64,000 nucleotides of DNA from an uncultured Granulosicoccaceae bacterium (GCA_937951345.1 CALFCF010000036.1:1-64000); one strand, 5' to 3'; positions 45,971 through 55,099 are shown, counted from the first letter of the stretch. Made by a program: numbers and translations. Notes: generated by a model from the sequence alone, not told the origin.

Positions 45971-47107
45971 ATGCCAATAAAAACTGATCTGTGGAAAGTG
46001 GGTGAATCGCCGTTACGGCTGAATGAATCGGTTCTTGATTCGGAGCTTCAGCTAGAGGAAATGGTTGTTGAGGATCCGCGGATTTTATCCAGCGAGTGGT
46101 TATTGATTGGGCGACAAGTTAAGACTGAATCGGGTGGGTTTATTGATCTGCTCGCACTCGCGCCTGACGGGTCGGTTGTTCTGATTGAGTTAAAGCGTGA
46201 CAGAACTCCACGCGAAGTCGTAGCGCAGGCGCTTGATTATGCGTCCTGGGTAGAAGGACTCTCCGCTGAGAACCTTGTTTCCATTTATGCTCGCTTTGCA
46301 CCTGATCAGGAATTATCTGATTCGTTTGTCGAGAAATTTAATCAACCGCTCGATGAAGACCAACTGAATCAAAGCCATCAGATTATTATCGTCGCATCGG
46401 CTTTGGATGCGAGTACCGAGCGCATTGTGAACTACTTGAATGACCGAGATATCTGGATCAATGTACTCTGTTTCCAAGTGTTCAGTGATGGCGACTCACA
46501 ATACTTGTCGCGCACGTGGTTACTTGATCCAGTAGAAACACAATCCACGGGTCTTACACCACGAAAGAAAAAGTCAGAGCCTTGGAACGGGGAGTTCTAT
46601 TGCTCCTACGGCGACAGCTTAAACCGATCTTGGCACGAGGCGGTCACATATGGTTTTATTTGTGGTGGGGGAGGGGCCTGGTTCTCTCGAACACTTCAAT
46701 TACTCAGCCCCGGAGATCGTGTGTGGGTCAATATTCCGGGAACGGGGTATGTTGGTGTTGGTCGGGTGAGGGATCATGCTGCAGCGGCACAAGAATTTCA
46801 AATTACTGTTGACGGTAAAGCGGTGTTGGCGATGGATGTCTTAAGTGAAGCGGCCTACCATCGTGATCATATTGATGATGAAGAGAAGTGTGAGTACTTT
46901 GTGGCGATTGACTGGCTGGATACAAAAACGCTGGATGATGCCGTGCAGGAAGTAGGGCTATTTGGTAATCAGAATACTGTTTGTAAGCCCACTGCGCCGA
47001 AATGGAGGACGACGGTTGAGCGGTTGAAGGTGCGGTTTTCTGGGTTTGATGGGTGGTTGGGTGGGGCTGAGAACATCGGTCAGGATACAAGGAACGTGGC
47101 GTTATAA
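45971..47107 (+). CDS. NucS-like PD-(D/E)xK nuclease with C-terminal EVE-like domain
   Basis: A 378-residue protein. Residues 1-165 form a nuclease of the NucS C-terminal/DUF91 type: GGFIDLLALAPDGSVVLIELKRD gives Asp59, Glu73 and Lys75, the PD-(D/E)xK triad. After a linker (TPRKKKSEPW), residues about 205-330 contain WFSRTLQLLSPGDRVWVNIPGTGYVGVGRVRD, which resembles EVE/PUA-like domains that read modified bases. A nuclease joined to a modified-base reader suggests DNA restriction. A decayed copy of the first half lies at 35707-36018. It stands 255 bases downstream of druE on the same strand and may be an accessory to that system or a neighbouring defence gene. Confidence 0.75.
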   Translation: MPIKTDLWKVGESPLRLNESVLDSELQLEEMVVEDPRILSSEWLLIGRQVKTESGGFIDLLALAPDGSVVLIELKRDRTPREVVAQALDYASWVEGLSAENLVSIYARFAPDQELSDSFVEKFNQPLDEDQLNQSHQIIIVASALDASTERIVNYLNDRDIWINVLCFQVFSDGDSQYLSRTWLLDPVETQSTGLTPRKKKSEPWNGEFYCSYGDSLNRSWHEAVTYGFICGGGGAWFSRTLQLLSPGDRVWVNIPGTGYVGVGRVRDHAAAAQEFQITVDGKAVLAMDVLSEAAYHRDHIDDEEKCEYFVAIDWLDTKTLDDAVQEVGLFGNQNTVCKPTAPKWRTTVERLKVRFSGFDGWLGGAENIGQDTRNVAL

Positions 47108-47212
47108 TGATGTTATGGTGTGCAATCTATATATAGTAGGCGAAAACTGTAAGTGGCCCAATCCTGCACCCGCTTGGTCCAGGAATATATAGTTGAATAA
47201 GGTGATCTAATT

Positions 47213-47644
47213 ATGAACAACTCAGAAAAAGAAGAGATTAAAAATAGAGCGCTTAGAATCGTTTCTTTGGTTGAGCCGGAAGATTCGTTCGTGATCGAAG
47301 ATGGGTATGAATCAATAGTCGATAATTGGGACAGAGCAGTTGCACAAGACGAAGGAAGGTTTTCAGCTGGCGAACTGGCAGCAACGTTCTCTGGATTGAT
47401 CGTTCCTTTTTTGCTTGCTTTGTCAAACGAAGCAGTGAAAGCGGTCGTAAAAGACCAAGCAAAGAAACTCATTGGAAAGAGGATCGACGATTATTTAGAT
47501 AAGCCGAAATCATCAATCGATGAGAAAGAATTAAAATCTGAAATTGAATCCTCTATTGCAAGAAGCGATTTTAATTCGGCCCAAAAAGAAGTGTTAAAAA
47601 ACGGGTTTGAAACTCTGTTTCAGCGGGCGAAGAATGCGGGATAA
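47213..47644 (+). CDS. Unknown small protein coupled to a membrane protease
   Basis: A 143-residue, mostly helical, acidic protein with one moderately hydrophobic stretch (AATFSGLIVPFLLAL, residues 56-70) and a long amphipathic C-terminal half. AGGTGA precedes the ATG at 7 bases. I do not recognise a family. Its 3' end overlaps the ATG of the M48-like gene by 11 bases, so the two are translated together, and the small protein probably controls or is a target of the protease. AT content is higher than in the housekeeping genes, which fits acquired DNA. Confidence 0.65.
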   Translation: MNNSEKEEIKNRALRIVSLVEPEDSFVIEDGYESIVDNWDRAVAQDEGRFSAGELAATFSGLIVPFLLALSNEAVKAVVKDQAKKLIGKRIDDYLDKPKSSIDEKELKSEIESSIARSDFNSAQKEVLKNGFETLFQRAKNAG

Positions 47645-49694
47645 ATCAACATTTTTGCCGCACCCAGCTAAGCTACTAAATAAAATCGGAATTACAGATC
47701 GTCTATCTGGAATAGCTATAGTATGTATCGCGGTTCTACAGTATCTATTCTTAGCCAAGCTATGGGAAGGATATTTGATTCGCTATATGGGCGATTTTGT
47801 TCATCCATATGTCGTTTGGACTGGGATGATTGTCTCATGTATTGGCGTAGCCGTAATCGCTTACAGTTCGCTAACAAAGTGGAGTGTTGGAAATAAGTCA
47901 GCAATCAAACTTGAAAAACCTGCCACCCATGAGTCATTCCAAGCCATACAGAAAAAGGTCACAAAAATAGGGTTGCGGGCAGAACTAGAAGAGCTGCCAG
48001 TACTGTACTACACACCCAAAAATTCAGACGCTCTGCAAGTTCGCGATAGCATCAAACAGCCAAGTCGATTAATCGTGGGATTGAATCAACGAAGAGCAAA
48101 TGCAATTCATCCGGATGCTTTTGAAGCACAAATTGGTCACGAAATCTCACATCTGGAGCTGGGAGAAACAAAGAAGGAAGTTAGAACACGCCTTCTTCTC
48201 TCTTTACACATTAAATCTCTAAGCCTACTGGTAATTATCTATTTGGTGGCTCTAGGATTTATAGATACTTTGGGGGTTGACTATAACGGTAAATTGGGTG
48301 GACTGGCACCAACATTTACATATGAGGTGTACAGACCGTTTCAGATGCATGCGATTCCGCTAGCTCTTTCCACAATAGTTATTTATGTTTATACAGTATT
48401 CTTTCTTGTCAGACGCGAACATGCCCACGACATTCGTGGCTCTATGCTAGCTGGAAACAATGTGCTTGCAGATAGCGTTTTTGAACCAAATTCTCGAAAA
48501 GAAACGTTTTTTTCAAAAATAAATGACTTCTTTGGTTTACATCCTAGCTACTCGTCAAGGGCACAGATAGTTTTAAATAAGGATTACATTCTTTTGTCAA
48601 TTGTTTTATACCCGCTTATTGTTGCTGGTATACAGCCACTTGTCCTTCTTCTCACTGCAGGATGGGATAATATTTTTGATATAGAAACCAACTGGTGGAA
48701 TTTGAAGATTACGACAATTTCAGCATTATTTCTTTTTATGATACTTAGAGCCGATGTGGTCAGGATAGGCTTAGATTGGTTGATCAACAGGCCGTCACCC
48801 AATAAAATACTTTTCTATGTGTTTTCTGCCGGATTAGCTACTCAACTCCCAAGATTAATCATGCAAATAGTTCATGGTATGCGGCATGAAATTCCAGTTA
48901 GTGGTATAGCGTTTCGATTTGTTGATGGCTTGGTACATGGTGGTGGCAAGGTAATCCTACTCTTAGCGTGTGTTCTCGTACTCTGCAGCTACCTGTGCTC
49001 AGTCAGGCTGGCGGCATTTGGAGAGCAAACATCGTATTTTGTCCGATCGTTCGAAAGTATATTCGTGGCACTGATAATTGTTGTTGGGTATATGATCAGT
49101 AGTTTGACAAGCATCAGTTTCCTGGGGATGCTAATTTTTCTGTTGTGCCTCCTCTCTGTTGTTTATTTGGTGGTTCTGATAATTTTTTCAGACTGCAAGG
49201 GGTGCGGGAAAAAAAGAAAGAACAGCGTATTCTTACATAGTCGATGTAGTTGCGGATTATCTAGTCATGGCATCGAGTTCGCCGATCTTAACAACGATGG
49301 AAAGCTTGATTTGATCATCTCTCATCTCTGGCCGATATGCACAGGCGAGTATGAACTAACGCAAAGATATATTGAATGTGATTCTGATGAACTATCAACA
49401 CCTGGTGTCGAGTATCGACTGAATGAAGGAGTTGAAAACGGCGTTGTACGGTGGGGTTCACTACAGACAGTTCCCGGGGCTGGTTTACCCAACGTGATAA
49501 ATATTGAACCGTTCGATTTCGATAATGATGGTGATATAGATATTTATGCAGCGGTAAGTAGAGATCGCGATATCTTGCTTCGGAACAACCTCATCCCCGA
49601 TGGAGCGTCAGGCAGCAGCGTGCCCTTTGATTCCCCTAGTACAGCACAACCTGAAACAACGGCACGTCGTACGATGCCAAAGCGGCTGATTTAG
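47634..49694 (+). CDS. Membrane M48-like metalloprotease with foreign FG-GAP tail
   Basis: From ATG 47634 the protein has two membrane helices (about residues 20-80), a cytoplasmic protease region with the zinc motif HEISH (His169, Glu170, His173) and a third-ligand-like REHAHDIRGSML, and then six to eight further helices to about residue 525. A likely zinc ribbon (CKGCG...SRCSCG) marks its natural end. From about 49268 the frame continues into unrelated FG-GAP/VCBS sequence (EFADLNNDGKLDLII, FDFDNDGDIDIY), which is secreted-protein material and not plausible after a cytoplasmic zinc ribbon. The last 140 residues are therefore a fusion from a deletion or insertion. A TTG start at 47607 is open but less likely. 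Function: membrane-linked proteolysis, target unknown. Confidence 0.65.
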   Translation: MRDKSTFLPHPAKLLNKIGITDRLSGIAIVCIAVLQYLFLAKLWEGYLIRYMGDFVHPYVVWTGMIVSCIGVAVIAYSSLTKWSVGNKSAIKLEKPATHESFQAIQKKVTKIGLRAELEELPVLYYTPKNSDALQVRDSIKQPSRLIVGLNQRRANAIHPDAFEAQIGHEISHLELGETKKEVRTRLLLSLHIKSLSLLVIIYLVALGFIDTLGVDYNGKLGGLAPTFTYEVYRPFQMHAIPLALSTIVIYVYTVFFLVRREHAHDIRGSMLAGNNVLADSVFEPNSRKETFFSKINDFFGLHPSYSSRAQIVLNKDYILLSIVLYPLIVAGIQPLVLLLTAGWDNIFDIETNWWNLKITTISALFLFMILRADVVRIGLDWLINRPSPNKILFYVFSAGLATQLPRLIMQIVHGMRHEIPVSGIAFRFVDGLVHGGGKVILLLACVLVLCSYLCSVRLAAFGEQTSYFVRSFESIFVALIIVVGYMISSLTSISFLGMLIFLLCLLSVVYLVVLIIFSDCKGCGKKRKNSVFLHSRCSCGLSSHGIEFADLNNDGKLDLIISHLWPICTGEYELTQRYIECDSDELSTPGVEYRLNEGVENGVVRWGSLQTVPGAGLPNVINIEPFDFDNDGDIDIYAAVSRDRDILLRNNLIPDGASGSSVPFDSPSTAQPETTARRTMPKRLI

Positions 49695-50638
49695 ATGCCG
49701 ATGGGAATATTGATATAGTGGTTACCGATGCGGATGGAAATCCACCGAATTTCACAAACCGGATATTCAGGAACAATGACGGTATGGGATTTCAATCGAT
49801 CAATGTAGATCAAATTAACAACAACAATGTTGTTGACAATTATTTCTCGCTAACGACTGGTATAGCTGACTTCAACAATGACGGTCGGCTCGATATGGTT
49901 TTTGGCACTGACAAACAAGATTTTGACGGACGACGCGATCGAACAGTCGCAGCATTTCTTAATCAGACACAAGGTATTTCAGACGATATAGGACCACGAA
50001 TTGAAACGCCGGCAGCATTTTTACAATCAAAAGAAGGCGTGCCCACGATCGCGTTTCGCGTGCGAATTACTGATCGCGCAGCTGATCTCGATGAAATCAG
50101 AGGCACTAGCAATAGCTCTTTTCCTCGCTTCGAATGGCGATCTGAAAGCAGTGGTCTTATAGTAAATAGTGGCGGAGCGAATCTTAATTGGGTTGGCAAG
50201 CTCACTTATCAGGCAGACATTAGTTGTTCAGCCCTAACGCGTAATTTTGCTGACGGAGATGCCTTGGTGTCATTGGGTGGTCGAATTATAGCTCATGACG
50301 CTAGCGACAATGTCGGCGAAATAGTAGAAGAAATAGTAGGAGAAAGCGGCGATACGTTTTCTGACACAAGCGCTACCACGATTGCAACTAATTTAAACAG
50401 CGACATTAACAATGCTATTTCAATTGGGTCGATTACAATGGATGCAGGCCCGGTCAGCTCTACAGTTGGTAGTGGCGACAAACTTATCATCCGTATTTCT
50501 ATGTCGCCTGATGGCCTTGAACTCGACGAAAATTTGATCGAGGTTCGCATTGGCGGCGAAAATGCTGATGTCCTAGAGAGCTTAGCGGTAGGCAAGGAAA
50601 ATTGGCTGCTCGTCCATTGGGAACGCGTTGGATCATAG
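49660..50638 (+). pseudogene. FG-GAP/VCBS repeat protein fragment
   Basis: Continuation of the FG-GAP material of the fused gene in another frame: around 49660 the reading moves to YDAKAADLDADGNIDIVVTDADG, and an open frame from ATG 49718 runs through ADFNNDGRLDMVFGTD repeats. These Asp-rich loops bind calcium in secreted beta-propeller proteins. The last 10 codons (from about 50612) are antisense IS66 sequence. Both ends of the original gene are gone: the 5' part is fused to the protease gene and the 3' part was cut by the IS66 element. Not functional. Confidence 0.7.
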
Positions 50639-51486
50639 TCATACAGAATCACCGGCGAATCGGGTGGGCCACCGCGTTGAACCCAGATATAGGATTGGCT
50701 TTGTGGCGTTTTCCCGTCTTCTTTCAATACCTGATAGCGTGACTCATCCATCGCGATGATGTCGTAGTTCAATAACCTGTCTCGCATCAGGTTAATCAAA
50801 GGCTGTATCAGCTGACCACACTGGATCATCCAGCTTGCCTGCGTTGATCGGGTTAAGGGCATACCATAGCGCGTGAGCTTTCGCTCGATTCTGTATAACG
50901 GCATCCCGTCCAGATACTTTGCGATAATCAACCAGGCCAACAAACTCGGTGTGGCGTTACTCTTTGGTATCGGCTGTGGTGGTAGCGGTGCTGTTTTTAA
51001 ACGGTTTTTGCATCCCGGGCAGTGATACGTCGTACGGTGATGCCGAAGCACGCGCACTTTGGCCGGAATAATATCGAGCTGTTCTGTGATTTTCTCACTC
51101 AGTGGCACCATGCGCTCATTGCAGTGCTCGCACTGGCAACGCTCATCATCGAGCGTGTGATTAATCTCGATACGGGGTAAGTGTGCCGGTAGTGCACGGC
51201 GTCCACGCTTGGCTTTAGCAGTCGGGGCTTGTAGGGCTGGCGCAACAGGATGGTCTGCCTCATCATCAGCAATGGGTTCTGCAACTAGCTTCTCGTCGAG
51301 CAGCAGTCGTAGTTGATCGGGCGATATCGCCTCACTCTTGACACCGAACCGGTTGTGCTGCGCTAGCTTGATTTGTTCGAGCAGTTGTTCAATAAACAAC
51401 GATTGATGATCGAGCTTTTTCTGTTGTTCGATGACCAATGCCGTTAAGTCATCAACAGAAACCGGCAATGTCGTTGCGCTACTCAT
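50612..51486 (-). pseudogene. tnpC: IS66 transposase TnpC, truncated
   Basis: The first 290 or so residues of the IS66 DDE transposase: an N-terminal leucine-zipper-like region (ALVIEQQKKLDHQSLFIEQLLEQIKLAQ), the NRFGVKSE motif, a zinc-binding region (CQCEHCNERM, YHCPGCKNRL) and the start of the catalytic domain with the first Asp in IIAMDESRYQVLK. Homology stops after LYDYDPTRSQ; the rest of the core, including the other catalytic acids, is missing. The frame runs on to 50293 through antisense FG-GAP sequence. Full-length relatives have about 500 residues. Confidence 0.85.
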
Positions 51487-51522
51487 GGGCGATTATTATA
51501 GCGCGTAAACACCGTACACTCA

Positions 51523-51882
51523 CTATAAAACCGTGTGATGTGGCAACGATGCATGACCTTGCATCAACGTTAAATCATAACCGTCAAACAACCAGTTCAC
51601 TTGTTGTGCATTCAGGTCGATCACGTCCAGGTGTAACTGGTGAGGCCACTGGAAACGGCTTTTCTCCATGCGCTTCATCCACAGTGCAAAACCATTACCT
51701 TCCCAGTACACCATCTTGACCAGTGTGCGTTGACGATTACAAAACACGAACAACTGTGCACTGAACGGGTCGAGCTTCATCTCCGCTTCGACGATGGTGA
51801 CCAGACCGTTGATGGCCTTCCTCATGTCCACAGGCTTTCTGTACAAGTAGATCGTGCCGGAATCACTCTGGGGCCGAAGCAT
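51523..51882 (-). CDS. tnpB: IS66 accessory protein TnpB
   Basis: A 119-residue protein of the IS66 Orf2 family: IYLYRKPVDMRKAINGLVTIVEAEM, LFVFCNRQRTLVKMVYWEGNGFALWMKRME and the FQWP block. It is needed with TnpA and TnpC for efficient transposition; its exact role is unknown. It appears intact. The last residues (GHASLPHHTVL) continue slightly beyond the usual end. Confidence 0.9.
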   Translation of the reverse strand: MLRPQSDSGTIYLYRKPVDMRKAINGLVTIVEAEMKLDPFSAQLFVFCNRQRTLVKMVYWEGNGFALWMKRMEKSRFQWPHQLHLDVIDLNAQQVNWLFDGYDLTLMQGHASLPHHTVL

Positions 51883-51884
51883 AT

Positions 51885-52238
51885 TTAGGATCGAAGTCCA
51901 GCAAGCAACTGAGCGATGTATTCTGGATCAACTGGGTTAAAATACTCCAGGACCGAGCCGCAGGGTAGTGTCAGGCGACACTGCACGCAAGATTTAACGA
52001 CTATTGAACTCTGTGGCGGCGTGGCAGTAAGTTTAACCTCTGCAAAGTCAGTTGCCGGTTCGGCTTTTTCCAAAGGAAGAAACCCACGCTTGGTCAGCGC
52101 GGTTTTCCACTGATAAAGATCTTTGGTTTTAAGGTTGTTTTCGGCAGCGTACTCGACAATCGAGCCGTCATAAGCGGCTGCGGCTAATACATGATCACGC
52201 CAGTATTGTTGACGTTCAGTGATCAGGGCGTGGGGCAT
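51885..52238 (-). CDS. tnpA: IS66 accessory protein TnpA
   Basis: A 117-residue protein of the IS66 Orf1 type, with an N-terminal helix-turn-helix (SIVEYAAENNLKTKDLYQWKTALTKRGFL) and the C-terminal RLTLPCGSVLEYF block ending in LLAGLRS. It ends 2 bases before tnpB and is probably translationally coupled to it. It appears intact. Confidence 0.85.
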   Translation of the reverse strand: MPHALITERQQYWRDHVLAAAAYDGSIVEYAAENNLKTKDLYQWKTALTKRGFLPLEKAEPATDFAEVKLTATPPQSSIVVKSCVQCRLTLPCGSVLEYFNPVDPEYIAQLLAGLRS

Positions 52239-52309
52239 GAGCTCTCTCCGTTGCGACTGGAGACAAGCATGATGAATTGACGGGCAATGCGCTAGATGCC
52301 GTTAAAAAG

Positions 52310-52378
52310 CCGGTTACTGTCCTGCAGCGAAGCCCCCAGAGAAGGATTCACGGCGTCCGCTGCAGGGCAGTAAGCCGG
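52310..52378. repeat. Imperfect inverted repeat beside the IS66 element
   Basis: CCGGTTACTGTCCTGCAG (52310-52327) and CTGCAGGGCAGTAAGCCGG (52360-52378) are imperfect inverse copies about 32 bases apart. The same core, CCGGCTTACTGTCCTGC, occurs at 33338-33354. It could be the remnant of an element end or a hairpin regulating the IS genes. Confidence 0.5.
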
Positions 52379-52545
52379 TTTAAGACACCGACATCTAGAC
52401 GCACTGGTGCAGGGAAAATATTAAAAAAGAAAAATGAACGGTTAAATCAGAGGAAGAAATAACGTCAGTACGTCTCAACGTGAAAACGACCGTCTGCGTT
52501 CGCAGCCCTAAATACACCTGGTTGTTTGGGTGTAGATTTGTAAAA

Positions 52546-52779
52546 TCAAGTGTAGTAAGAGATCACGCATATCGCTGCAATAACGACAACAAGCATCCAG
52601 ATACCTAACGAACCACTAATTGGTCTTGGTTTGTTTTCTACGGTAGCTGGTTCATTTTTATCATCTGCTTCGACGAACGCAGTGCCGCCACAGTTAAGGC
52701 AACGAGCGAAGCCGTCTCCGCGACCATGGCCAATACGGCCTAATCCCAAACAAACTGGGCATTTTATTTTGTTAACCAT
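52546..52779 (-). CDS. Small zinc-finger protein with C-terminal membrane anchor
   Basis: A 77-residue protein with two CxxC pairs spaced as in a DnaJ-type zinc finger half (CPVCLGLGRIGHGRGDGFARCLNCGG) and a C-terminal membrane helix (LGIWMLVVVIAAICVISYY). Tail-anchored zinc-ribbon proteins of this size are common but uncharacterised. It stands alone between the IS66 element and 590 gene-free bases. Confidence 0.6.
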   Translation of the reverse strand: MVNKIKCPVCLGLGRIGHGRGDGFARCLNCGGTAFVEADDKNEPATVENKPRPISGSLGIWMLVVVIAAICVISYYT

Positions 52780-53369
52780 ATCGAGCCACTTTTACTTCAA
52801 CTCCCCTGTTGCGGTATTCGTGTTAAACAGAGTTGGTCATCAACATTCGTTTTAGGATCACCGGTATTTATGGACATTACTGTACGGTCGGTCAGTGCCT
52901 GTCAATAGTGTTTAGCCTACAGCCAGAAGGCGCCCAAAGTCGACGCTCGTCAGCTAGAGAAGAAGATCTTCTTTAGGCTCACGGCCAATATTTATTTGGT
53001 TCTATTTACAGAAGGAGAAGGAGTGACTCCACCGCACAAAGCATAATATGACAAACAGTTAAATGTTTTGGCCGTTGTTTGATTAGGATTACAAAAACGC
53101 GTAAAGGAAAATTGACTGTCGGCTCTTGGCCGCGCTTCCCCGTTCCCTCCTAGTGTGTTATCAGTCCGCTAAGTAGAAGCAGACTCTCAATAATTCGAAT
53201 CGTATGCTCGCACGATGCTTATTATTGCTGATGGTCGGCATAAAGGACGGAACTGTCCACTATGCATTGAACCGTTTCAAAAGTGGACGTTAAAACTTTT
53301 GCAGCTCTGAGTCGCACATGCTTTTTGAATTCGCCATTCTTTACCGAAAATGAATTAGATACTTTCAAT
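52780..53369. other. Gene-less region upstream of the zinc-finger gene
   Basis: About 590 bases with no supported gene. Structures seen are a perfect 14-bp palindrome AAGAAGATCTTCTT (52960-52973), a possible operator, and GTCCACT 53255-53261 with AGTGGAC 53282-53288, a hairpin 80-115 bases beyond the glpD stop. The region is the right border of the accessory block. Confidence 0.45.
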
Positions 53370-54887
53370 TCACTTTAGGTGAGCATTCAGCTCTGAAATG
53401 ACATTCTTCAGTGCATCAGTATCGAACACCAGCCCTTTTTTGGTTCTACGCCATAAAATATCATCTGCTTCGTTTGCCCATTCATACTGTTTTAGATAAT
53501 CAACTTCTACCTGATACAAATTGCCTCCGAAATCCTTTCCCAGATCTGATTGTCCGTTGCAGTTTGCAAGAATAGTGTCTATCCGGGTGCCGTAGTTTCG
53601 GCAATAGTCCCTGCACAGATCCGGGTTCAGCCATTCATACTGCTGGCGTTTCTCATTGTAGAAAGATTCAAAATCAGCATTGGTTATATCGCCACCGGGT
53701 AACGGGGTCGAAGCTGTCCAGTCACTTTTTTCAATGGGTAAATAATCCGACAACATGTCTACGGCTTGATCTGCCAGTTTTCGATAGGTTGTTATTTTTC
53801 CGCCGTAGACTGAAAGCACGGGTGCCTGCATACGGTTGTCGAGGTCAAGTTTGTAGTCGCGCGTCACCTTTGACGCATTCGATGAAGCGTCGTCATAGAG
53901 TGGGCGCACGCCGGAATATGTCCAAACGACGTGCTGAGGATTCACTTCCTGCTGGAAATACTCGCTGACGGCTTGGCATATGTATGCTGTTTCATCTGCG
54001 TCTATCGCAACTTTAGCGGGATCACATTCTATTTCTTTGTCGGTTGTGCCAAGCAGTGTGTAGTTGTTTTCGTAGGGAACAGCGAATAAAACGCGATTGT
54101 CAGTATGTTGAAAAATGTATGTGTATGGATGTTCAAACATTTTAGGCACAACGATATGACTACCCTTGACCAATCTTGTCGAATAACGAGCATCATGTGC
54201 CTCGTCGAGTGCGAGTGTGCGATCAACCCAGGGTCCTGATGCATTTACTATCGTCTTTGCAGTAATAGTTTTACGGTTATCAGTTGTTCTGTCGTGCAGA
54301 TGGACCTGCCAATAGCCATCGCATCGTGTCAGGTCAGTCACTTCAGTGCGTACACGTACATCGCATCCACGCTCTGCTGCGTCAATCAAATTTAACACTA
54401 CCAGTCGTGAATCCTGTACCCAGCAATCAGAGTACTCGAATCCGTGTTTGTACTCTGTTTTCAGTGCTTCACCAGCGGAGTGACGTTTAAGATCTATGCC
54501 GTGTGATCCCGGCAGCAGTTTACGACCCCCAATATGGTCATAAAGAAATAGTCCGAGTCGTATCAGCCAACGAGGTCTGAGGGATTTGTGGTGCGGTAAG
54601 ACAAAACGAAGCGGCCAGATAATATGTGGTGCCATTCGCAACAATACTTCGCGCTCCTGTAGCGCATGACGAACCAGCTTGAAGTCATAGTGTTCAAGAT
54701 AACGCAGACCGCCGTGAATCAATTTCGTACTGGAGGAGGAGGTGTGCTGTGCGATGTCATCTTGTTCGCACAACATGACTGACAAGCCGCGTCCTGCTGC
54801 GTCACGAGCGATGCCAGCTCCGTTTATACCGCCGCCGATGACAACGATATCAACGTCTTTACTGTTTGCTGATTCTTTCTTGCGCAT
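53370..54887 (-). CDS. glpD: Aerobic glycerol-3-phosphate dehydrogenase GlpD
   Basis: A 505-residue FAD enzyme on the inner membrane that oxidises sn-glycerol 3-phosphate to dihydroxyacetone phosphate and passes electrons to quinone. The FAD-binding start VVIGGGINGAGIARDAAGRGLSVMLCEQDDIAQHTSSSSTKLIHGGLRYLE is complete, as are KGSHIVVPKMF, YTLLGTTDKE and the C-terminal helical domain (DDILWRRTKKGLVFD). Length is typical. It is last in the glpSTPQUV-D series, 212 bases after glpV, with a hairpin in the gap that may lower its expression relative to the transporter. Confidence 0.95.
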   Translation of the reverse strand: MRKKESANSKDVDIVVIGGGINGAGIARDAAGRGLSVMLCEQDDIAQHTSSSSTKLIHGGLRYLEHYDFKLVRHALQEREVLLRMAPHIIWPLRFVLPHHKSLRPRWLIRLGLFLYDHIGGRKLLPGSHGIDLKRHSAGEALKTEYKHGFEYSDCWVQDSRLVVLNLIDAAERGCDVRVRTEVTDLTRCDGYWQVHLHDRTTDNRKTITAKTIVNASGPWVDRTLALDEAHDARYSTRLVKGSHIVVPKMFEHPYTYIFQHTDNRVLFAVPYENNYTLLGTTDKEIECDPAKVAIDADETAYICQAVSEYFQQEVNPQHVVWTYSGVRPLYDDASSNASKVTRDYKLDLDNRMQAPVLSVYGGKITTYRKLADQAVDMLSDYLPIEKSDWTASTPLPGGDITNADFESFYNEKRQQYEWLNPDLCRDYCRNYGTRIDTILANCNGQSDLGKDFGGNLYQVEVDYLKQYEWANEADDILWRRTKKGLVFDTDALKNVISELNAHLK

Positions 54888-54952
54888 TCTGTTGTGTCGA
54901 TAAGCGAATTAATGGAGAAAGCGGTTAATAACAATACGGCTTAAAATGAAAA

Positions 54953-54984
54953 CGCCGACAGGATGGTAAAACATCGTGCCGGCG
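54953..54984 (-). terminator. Hairpin between glpV and glpD, possible attenuator
   Basis: On the minus strand CGCCGGCACGATG (54984-54972) pairs with CATCCTGTCGGCG (54965-54953), 11 of 13 pairs, 6-base loop, followed by TTTTCATTTT. It lies in the 212-base gap after glpV. The interrupted T-run suggests partial termination or an mRNA-stabilising stem rather than a full stop. Confidence 0.45.
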
Positions 54985-55099
54985 CCTTGCTCTCTAACAG
55001 CTGGTTTTAACCCTTAGGCTTTAGTCCCGAGGTTTTAAGTGCTGACCACTCTCAGTTTTGGTCAAAACTCCAAAATACACAGCTGTATTTGTGCCTGTC

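Larger units (their letters stand above)
50612..52262 (-). mobile_element. Truncated IS66-family insertion sequence
   Basis: Three minus-strand genes in the order tnpA, tnpB, tnpC with 2 and 36 bases between them, the usual IS66 arrangement. The tnpC end is missing, deleted together with the end of the FG-GAP gene, so the element cannot move on its own. The outer terminal repeat beyond tnpA was not identified with confidence. Confidence 0.85.

Noticed and set aside
49718-50638. Independent functional FG-GAP gene
   Set aside because: The repeats continue upstream in another frame and the 3' end is antisense IS66 sequence, so it is a fragment.
52277-52462. 61-codon frame beside tnpA
   Set aside because: It overlaps the imperfect inverted repeat and is basic and repetitive; most likely chance.
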